NCBI RefSeq assembly: GCF_937877005.1
Contig: NZ_CALEFV010000242.1
Coordinates: 1-9,368, forward strand
Direction of reading: 5' to 3'
From: an uncultured Fibrobacter sp.
GTDB lineage: Bacteria; Fibrobacterota; Fibrobacteria; Fibrobacterales; Fibrobacteraceae
DNA length: 9,368 nt
Shown here: positions 5,544 to 9,368 of the stretch, one piece after another
Position numbering within the stretch: position 1 is the stretch's first letter
Layout: each line of letters starts with the position of its first letter
Notes under the pieces: model-generated
The model's database searches: none
What the model saw: the letters and a program-made list of their open reading frames with translations, nothing else
What the model was told of the DNA's origin: nothing
Position numbers and translations under genes: made by a program

Positions 5544-6107
5544 ATGAAAGTAAATCTAGCCTTAATTCTTTTAGCGGTCGTCTATGCAGCGGCACTACCG
5601 CAGATGGGGGAGTATAGGGATTCTCGCGATGGACTCACTTATCGCACGGTGGTCATTGGCTCGAGGACCTGGTTTGCCGAAAATTTGAATTTTAGCATGA
5701 AAGGAAGTGAATGCTACGACGGAAATGCTGAAAATTGTAAAAAATACGGTCGGCTTTACACTTTCGAGGCCGCAAGGAAGGCTTGTCCCCCAGGTTGGCA
5801 TTTGCCGGAAAATGATGAATGGACTCGCTTCAAGACCTTTGTAGAAGATAGTGACGGCAAGGAAGCCGCCTGGGTTAGCCTGAAGTCGCGCGATAAGTGG
5901 GACGGCTCCGATCGCTACGGATTTGATGTCGTTCCGGCGGGACGTGCGACCGATGAATTTGTCGATCTTGGTGTGTCGGCTCATTTCTGGAGTTCCACCG
6001 AAGAGGATGGGGATGCTTACGGATGGCACCTTGCTCCTCCGGGGGATTTTAGCCGCGAATTTGATCCATCGACCAATATGTATTCGGTCCGTTGCCTAAG
6101 GAATTAA
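5544..6107 (+). CDS. Secreted single-domain FISUMP protein (Fibrobacter succinogenes major paralogous domain)
   Basis: A 187-residue exported protein. A short signal peptide (MKVNLALILLAVVYAAA) is followed almost at once by one FISUMP domain at about residues 22-187. The family hallmarks appear in order: RDGLTYRTVVIGSRTWFAEN, then ECYDGNAENCKKYGRLY, ACPPGWHLPENDEW (80-93), YGFDVVPAG (125-133), FWSSTEE (148-154) and terminal SVRCLRN. Four cysteines (57, 65, 81, 184) could form two disulfides outside the cytoplasm. FISUMP proteins occur in many copies in Fibrobacter and often carry extra domains or a lipobox. This copy is minimal, with neither a lipobox nor a C-terminal sorting domain. The function of the family is unknown to me, and its lectin-like aromatic and cysteine pattern is only suggestive. 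The gene is divergent from porin paralog 2. No Shine-Dalgarno sequence is visible at the ATG, but the signal peptide makes this start convincing. Confidence 0.9.
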   Translation: MKVNLALILLAVVYAAALPQMGEYRDSRDGLTYRTVVIGSRTWFAENLNFSMKGSECYDGNAENCKKYGRLYTFEAARKACPPGWHLPENDEWTRFKTFVEDSDGKEAAWVSLKSRDKWDGSDRYGFDVVPAGRATDEFVDLGVSAHFWSSTEEDGDAYGWHLAPPGDFSREFDPSTNMYSVRCLRN

Positions 6108-6108
6108 A

Positions 6109-6140
6109 ATGAAAAAGAGTTGACGGATACGTAACTCTTT
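6109..6140 (-). terminator. Probable terminator of the mla operon (minus strand)
   Basis: AAAGAGTT (6114-6121) and AACTCTTT (6133-6140) form an 8-bp stem with an 11-nt loop. Read on the minus strand, the stem is followed by a T-rich exit, TTTTTCATTTTAATT. It lies about 70 nt after the lipoprotein stop and just past the stop of the convergent FISUMP gene. The stem is AT-rich, so efficiency may be modest. It could also act weakly in the plus direction. Confidence 0.5.
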
Positions 6141-6170
6141 GACTATCAATAAATTACTATGAAATTTAAA

Positions 6171-6197
6171 GGTCGGACCTGGCTTTAAGGTTCGGCC
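6171..6197 (+). terminator. Probable terminator of the FISUMP gene (plus strand)
   Basis: GGTCGGACCT (6171-6180) pairs with AGGTTCGGCC (6188-6197) along all 10 positions as plus-strand RNA, with two G-U wobbles and a 7-nt loop. On the minus strand the wobbles become A-C mismatches, so the structure favours plus-strand transcripts. The exit is only moderately T-rich (CATTTGTTCTTAATT). Confidence 0.5.
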
Positions 6198-6210
6198 GCT
6201 TCATTTGTTC

Positions 6211-6807
6211 TTAATTCAGTTTCGAAGCAATTTCCGATAGGAAGTTTTCCATGATGCTAGCCAATAGCCTGGATAGCGATTCGGCGGTGGTTCGGGGTTC
6301 GCGGTCATCCATGCTCTTGCGTTCATCGTAACTCGCCTGCCAGATGGGGGTGTCGCTGTCTGGGGCTTTCAGTGTCAGTTGGAGCGCTAGATGAGCATAC
6401 TGTGCATTTTCTTCGTCAATTTCTTCGATGGCGGTAATATGGCCCATTAGTTCATAGTCGGGTTTGCCCGAGGCCTTGGTTTCGACACTTTTGAAAAGGC
6501 CACTTTTGGCGAGGTATTCGCTTGCGACTTGCGCCATCATGTGTTCGGGGCGGCTGGCCCACAGGTCCAGGTCGTAGAACATGAAGTCGTAGGCAGATTC
6601 GCGGTAGACGATGTTTGCTCGCTGGTATGCGGGTTCGATGGTGAACTTGCGCACTTGCAGGCGCTTGTCTTTGTAGGAGTCGGTGACAGGGGTACTGATT
6701 TTTTCGACGGCGATGGTGTAGTACTTGGTGGGTTCGCTGGAACCACCACCCAGGCAGGCGGTTAAGGAAAGTGCGATTGCCGATAAGAGAATGAATTTCT
6801 TGAACAT
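6211..6807 (-). CDS. ABC-type transport auxiliary lipoprotein (PqiC/YmbA-like) of the MCE operon
   Basis: A 198-residue lipoprotein. The signal sequence MFKKFILLSAIALSLTAC contains the lipobox LTAC with Cys18. Leu19 follows, not Asp, so outer-membrane sorting is expected under the Lol rule known from enterobacteria. The body resembles the ABC_trans_aux family (PF03886): KYYTIAVEKI near the N-terminus, RLQVRKFTIEPAYQRANIVY, and a helix LDLWASRPEHMMAQVASEYL before LAKSGLFKSV. It is the last gene of the mla operon, 3 nt after the mlaD stop, and its ribosome binding site AAGGAAG (6814-6820) overlaps the mlaD 3' end, which suggests translational coupling. In E. coli, PqiC works with the MCE protein PqiB at the outer membrane, so an equivalent docking role for this protein with MlaD is inferred. 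Some relatives have different partners, and the exact function is uncertain. Confidence 0.82.
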   Translation of the reverse strand: MFKKFILLSAIALSLTACLGGGSSEPTKYYTIAVEKISTPVTDSYKDKRLQVRKFTIEPAYQRANIVYRESAYDFMFYDLDLWASRPEHMMAQVASEYLAKSGLFKSVETKASGKPDYELMGHITAIEEIDEENAQYAHLALQLTLKAPDSDTPIWQASYDERKSMDDREPRTTAESLSRLLASIMENFLSEIASKLN

Positions 6808-6810
6808 TTA

Positions 6811-7737
6811 TCACTTCCTTCTAGACTTGTTTTCGGCATGAATCAGCGCCGAGGGGTTGTTCTTGATTTTCTGCGTAAATTCTTCGAGGTTCTCGAGGAC
6901 GGCGTTGAGTTCCACGACGGCGTCGCCCACCTGGTCCTGGTTCTTGTACACCACCTGGTCAAGCCGCTGCGTGAGCTGCTTGATGGATTCCATCGCCTGC
7001 GTCAGGTTTTCGTTCATCGCCTTGGTATCGATGGCTTCGAGCTTTTCCTTGAGGACGTCCATGTTTTCGCCAGCCTTTGCGGCAATTTTAGCATCTTCGA
7101 TTTCAGTAAGGACGTTCTTCATCGAGTTCGCCGCATTCGAGATGTTGTTGATGGGCGCGTTCAGGTTCTGCGTCAGCCGGTTCAGGTTTTGCGTAGCACT
7201 TTCGAAATTCTTGAGCGAATTGCTGATGCTTTGCGTATTTTCTTCGGAGAAGAGGCTGTTGATGTTGGTCATCAGCGAGTCGACATGAGCGATGATGTCG
7301 GTCGTCTTGTTGGCGATGGCATCGAATGCCGTCTTTTCGGCAGGGACATAACCACCTTCGGCGACGTCGGGTTCGTCGAAGCGGCCCCCCGAAAGCACAA
7401 TTTGCTTTTCACCGGTCAAGGAAATTCCGTGCGTCATGCCCGCACGGGTGCCAAGCTTGATGGGCGTTCCCTTGTTCACGCGGAAACGGACGACCACCTG
7501 GTTCAGGTTCGAAGAATCAATCGCAATTTCGGTCACGTTACCGACATCGATACCGTTCAGCTTGACCTGCGCATCCTTGTAAAGGCCGATGACAGATTCG
7601 TTGAATATGGTATAATAGTTGTCGAATTCCTTGTTCAAGAAACGCGAGAGCACATAGCCCAAGAACACGCATATCATGATTCCGCAGAGGAGCATGAAGG
7701 CGCCAATCTTGATTCTTTCGGCACGTGTGGTTTCCAT
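6811..7737 (-). CDS. mlaD: MlaD-family MCE-domain substrate-binding protein with long helical C-terminus
   Basis: A 308-residue inner-membrane-anchored MCE protein. MCE proteins form hexameric rings that pass lipids between the ABC transporter and the outer membrane. A single transmembrane helix (about residues 11-30) follows the short cytoplasmic start METTRAERIKIG. One MCE domain spans about 39-117 and includes NESVIGLYKDAQVKLNGIDV, VGNVTEI and GISLTGEKQIVLSGG. From about residue 140 to 300 the chain is predicted helical and Asn/Gln/Lys-rich (for example SLKNFESATQNLNRLTQNL). E. coli MlaD is about 183 residues, so this form carries well over 100 additional residues. That recalls the coiled-coil barrel of PqiB or the needle of mycobacterial Mce proteins. 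The start has GGAG (7743-7746) 5 nt upstream, and the gene begins 12 nt after mlaF. Assignment to the MCE family is firm; orthology to MlaD specifically is less so. Confidence 0.9.
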   Translation of the reverse strand: METTRAERIKIGAFMLLCGIMICVFLGYVLSRFLNKEFDNYYTIFNESVIGLYKDAQVKLNGIDVGNVTEIAIDSSNLNQVVVRFRVNKGTPIKLGTRAGMTHGISLTGEKQIVLSGGRFDEPDVAEGGYVPAEKTAFDAIANKTTDIIAHVDSLMTNINSLFSEENTQSISNSLKNFESATQNLNRLTQNLNAPINNISNAANSMKNVLTEIEDAKIAAKAGENMDVLKEKLEAIDTKAMNENLTQAMESIKQLTQRLDQVVYKNQDQVGDAVVELNAVLENLEEFTQKIKNNPSALIHAENKSRRK

Positions 7738-7749
7738 GGTTACTCCAAA

Positions 7750-8535
7750 TCAGTCGATAAAGTTAAAATGGTAATATTCATTGTGGTCCTCTTCCTTGGG
7801 GCATTGCCTGTTGAAGAAATGCCTGAGTATGGGATCTTCGCTATCGAGCCCTTGCTGCAAGGTGCCGTCCATGAGCACGTAGCCGTCTTTCAGGTAAATG
7901 AAGCGGTCGCAGACGATCTTGATGCTCTCGAGTTCGTGGCTCACGATGACCATCGAGACCCCGAGCGTGTCGCGGAGCTCCAGCAGCAGTTCGTCGAGGG
8001 AACGGGCGGTTACCGGGTCGAGTCCGGTCGAGGGTTCGTCGCAAAAGAGCAACTCCGGCTTGAGGGCAATGGCTCGGGCAAGGGCCGCGCGGCGTTTCAT
8101 GCCGCCCGAAAGTTCGGAAGGATACTTGTGGAAGGCGTGCAACAGGTGAACCTTTTCGAGACGGTCGGCGACAATCGCTTCCATCTGTTTCCGGGGCATG
8201 TAGGGCATGCTGCGAATCAGCGGGAGCATGGCGTTTTCGGCTACGGTCAAATCCGAAAGGAGCGCTCCGTTCTGGAACAACACGCCCGTACGCAGGCGAG
8301 TCTCGAAATCGAGCCCTTCCTTGGCTCCGAACGTTTTGCCGAAATAGGTGATGGTTCCGTTTTCGGACTTGTAGAGCTTGAGGATGTTGTTCATGAGCGT
8401 CGACTTGCCGCAACCGGAACTGCCGAGAATCATGCGGATTTCGCCCTTCTTGACATCGAACGAAATGTCGTTCAAGATGGTCTTTCCGTCGTAACCGGCC
8501 TTCAGGTGATCTACTTTGAGTGTAATGTCGTCCAT
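7750..8535 (-). CDS. mlaF: MlaF-type ABC transporter ATP-binding protein
   Basis: A 261-residue cytoplasmic ATPase that powers the MlaE permease in phospholipid transport. All nucleotide-binding motifs are intact: Walker A GSSGCGKST (38-46), Q-loop Gln88 in LFQNGALLSDLTV, signature LSGGM (142-146), Walker B LLFCDEPSTGLDP (from 162, catalytic Glu167) and switch His200 in VSHELESI. The stretch KRRAALARAIALKPELL and the FQNGAL segment are typical of MlaF rather than of generic ABC proteins. The reading frame is open further upstream, but I chose ATG 8535 because AGGAG lies 5 nt before it and the longer extension is an Arg-rich read into the mlaE 3' end. The gene starts 8 nt after the mlaE stop, so the two are probably translationally coupled. 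No STAS-domain MlaB, which stabilises MlaF in E. coli, is encoded in the window. The C-terminal tail after residue 245 (ending HFNFID) is not assigned. Confidence 0.93.
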   Translation of the reverse strand: MDDITLKVDHLKAGYDGKTILNDISFDVKKGEIRMILGSSGCGKSTLMNNILKLYKSENGTITYFGKTFGAKEGLDFETRLRTGVLFQNGALLSDLTVAENAMLPLIRSMPYMPRKQMEAIVADRLEKVHLLHAFHKYPSELSGGMKRRAALARAIALKPELLFCDEPSTGLDPVTARSLDELLLELRDTLGVSMVIVSHELESIKIVCDRFIYLKDGYVLMDGTLQQGLDSEDPILRHFFNRQCPKEEDHNEYYHFNFID

Positions 8536-8540
8536 TGTTG

Positions 8541-8545
8541 CTCCT
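8541..8545 (-). promoter_or_regulatory. Ribosome binding site that fixes the mlaF start, overlapping the mlaE stop
   Basis: AGGAG on the minus strand overlaps the mlaE stop codon (TAG, 8546-8544) and lies 5 nt before ATG 8535. It supports the short mlaF start over in-frame alternatives up to 8670 and suggests coupled translation of permease and ATPase. Confidence 0.75.
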
Positions 8546-9368
8546 AGTAGAATATAAAGCTGAATGCGCAGTCCGCGACAATGATGGCCGAAATTGAAAC
8601 CACGACGCTCGATGTCGTTGCTAGTCCCACCGCTTCGGCGCCGCCTTCGGCATTTAAGCCCTTGTTGCAAGAAATCAGCGTGACCAGCCAGCCGAAAACA
8701 ATCGACTTGACTGTGCTTTTTAAAAATAGAATGGGCGGAATTCCGTCTCGGATGGACTGGAAATAGTTTGCAAATGAAATGTCGAAGAAGAAGTATCCAA
8801 TCAGGAAACCGGCGAGGCAGCCTGCGATGCCTGCGCAGAAGGCAAGAATCGGCGTGCAGATGGTCATCGCGATAAAGCGGGGGACCACCAGGTACTGCAC
8901 CGGCGAAATCGCCATGGTCTTGATGGCCTTGATTTCTTCGCAGACGCTCATGTTTGCAATTTCTGCAGCAATGGAGCTGCCGGAACGCCCTGCCAAGATA
9001 ATCGTCGTGAGTAGAGGGCTGATTTCGGCAAAAATCAGGTAGCCAAGCCCCGAGGCGAGGTATGAACCGCCGCCCACGGCCTTGAGCATGAACGAGCTCT
9101 GGAGCGCCATGGTGAAGCAGATGAGGGCGACCATCAGAAAGCAGATGCCCGTGGCTTCGGTGCCGAGCATAAAGACCTGCTTGGCGGTGCCGCCGAACTT
9201 GCTGCGCCCCTTGTCGAAAGGCCCGCAGATCATCCAGTAGATGCTCATGTTCAAGAGGATGAACACCTCGGCAACTTCCTTGGCGATGATTACGGTCTTT
9301 GCGCCGAGGGCTTCGAGGAAATTGCTATAGCCCGTCTTGACTTTTTCGGGGATTTTCTCTTTCTTGAG
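8544..9368 (-). CDS. mlaE: MlaE-family ABC permease, 5' end cut by the window edge
   Basis: Integral inner-membrane permease of the MCE/Mla lipid ABC transporter. 274 residues lie in the window and the frame stays open to the right edge, so the true start is beyond 9368. A GTG at 9266 could begin a 240-residue form, but in-frame codons before it encode FLEALGAKTVIIAKEVAEV, a normal MlaE N-terminal helix, so that is not the start. The conserved MlaE core is clear: EISPLLTTIILAGRSGSSIA, AAEIANMSVCEEIKAIKTM and SPVQYLVVPRFIA. It is followed by several hydrophobic segments and the typical end (LATTSSVVVSISAIIVADCAFSF). It is the first visible gene of the operon mlaE-mlaF-mlaD-lipoprotein, and the operon promoter is outside the window. 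MlaE and MlaF form the energised core that binds the MlaD ring. The direction of lipid flow cannot be told from sequence. Confidence 0.93.
   Translation of the reverse strand, partial: LKKEKIPEKVKTGYSNFLEALGAKTVIIAKEVAEVFILLNMSIYWMICGPFDKGRSKFGGTAKQVFMLGTEATGICFLMVALICFTMALQSSFMLKAVGGGSYLASGLGYLIFAEISPLLTTIILAGRSGSSIAAEIANMSVCEEIKAIKTMAISPVQYLVVPRFIAMTICTPILAFCAGIAGCLAGFLIGYFFFDISFANYFQSIRDGIPPILFLKSTVKSIVFGWLVTLISCNKGLNAEGGAEAVGLATTSSVVVSISAIIVADCAFSFIFY

Noticed and set aside
6838..8547. 569-residue open frame on the plus strand opposite mlaD and mlaF
   Set aside because: It runs antisense across two intact genes and their junction and shows no recognisable domain. It is a shadow of codon bias.
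8536..8670. 45-residue N-terminal extension of MlaF
   Set aside because: It is Arg-rich read-through of the mlaE 3' end in another frame. AGGAG lies 5 nt before ATG 8535, and the short form matches MlaF N-termini.
9264..9266. GTG as the start of mlaE
   Set aside because: The frame is open to the window edge and the preceding codons encode a sequence typical of MlaE N-terminal helices, so the gene is cut by the window and does not start here.

Overview
The window looks like chromosomal DNA of a Fibrobacter-type bacterium (phylum Fibrobacterota, Gram-negative). The main taxonomic clue is a secreted single-domain protein of the FISUMP family (Fibrobacter succinogenes major paralogous domain) at 5544-6107. 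Outer-membrane lipoprotein and porin-like genes, an Mla/MCE lipid-transport operon and AAGGAG-type ribosome binding sites all fit a diderm cell. The genus is inferred from family knowledge, not from a database search. There is no sign of a phage, plasmid, insertion sequence, CRISPR array, tRNA or rRNA.

Layout. (1) 2-1234 (+): fabF, a fatty-acid elongation ketosynthase, closed by a clear intrinsic terminator. (2) 1338-2270 (+): an exported DUF2279/YfiM-like protein that starts at GTG without a Shine-Dalgarno sequence. A perfect 10-bp hairpin lies in the convergent gap after it. (3) 2326-3768 and 3893-5359 (-): two tandem paralogous outer-membrane proteins. Each has a signal peptide, an Ala/Pro-rich linker, a Lys/Glu/Ala helical stalk encoded by 36-bp tandem repeats, and a predicted beta-barrel ending in Phe. 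A strong terminator separates them, so they are probably separate transcription units. (4) 5544-6107 (+): the FISUMP protein, divergent from the second porin. (5) 6211 to the right edge (-): an operon in the order mlaE (cut by the window edge), mlaF, mlaD, ABC-transport auxiliary lipoprotein, with gaps of 8, 12 and 3 nt.

How the genes fit together. Almost everything concerns the cell envelope: FabF makes acyl chains, the Mla/MCE system moves lipids between the membranes, and the porin-like proteins and secreted proteins populate the outer membrane and periplasm. The MCE operon has no MlaC or MlaB. Instead its MlaD has a long helical C-terminal part and is followed by a PqiC-type lipoprotein, which suggests a continuous trans-periplasmic conduit. 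No gap between genes exceeds 300 bases.

The least ordinary element is the pair of stalk-plus-barrel proteins, with near-identical 36-bp repeats and an 11-codon block that is identical between paralogs. The other genes belong to known families in plausible arrangements, and I did not find a convincing wholly new multi-gene system.
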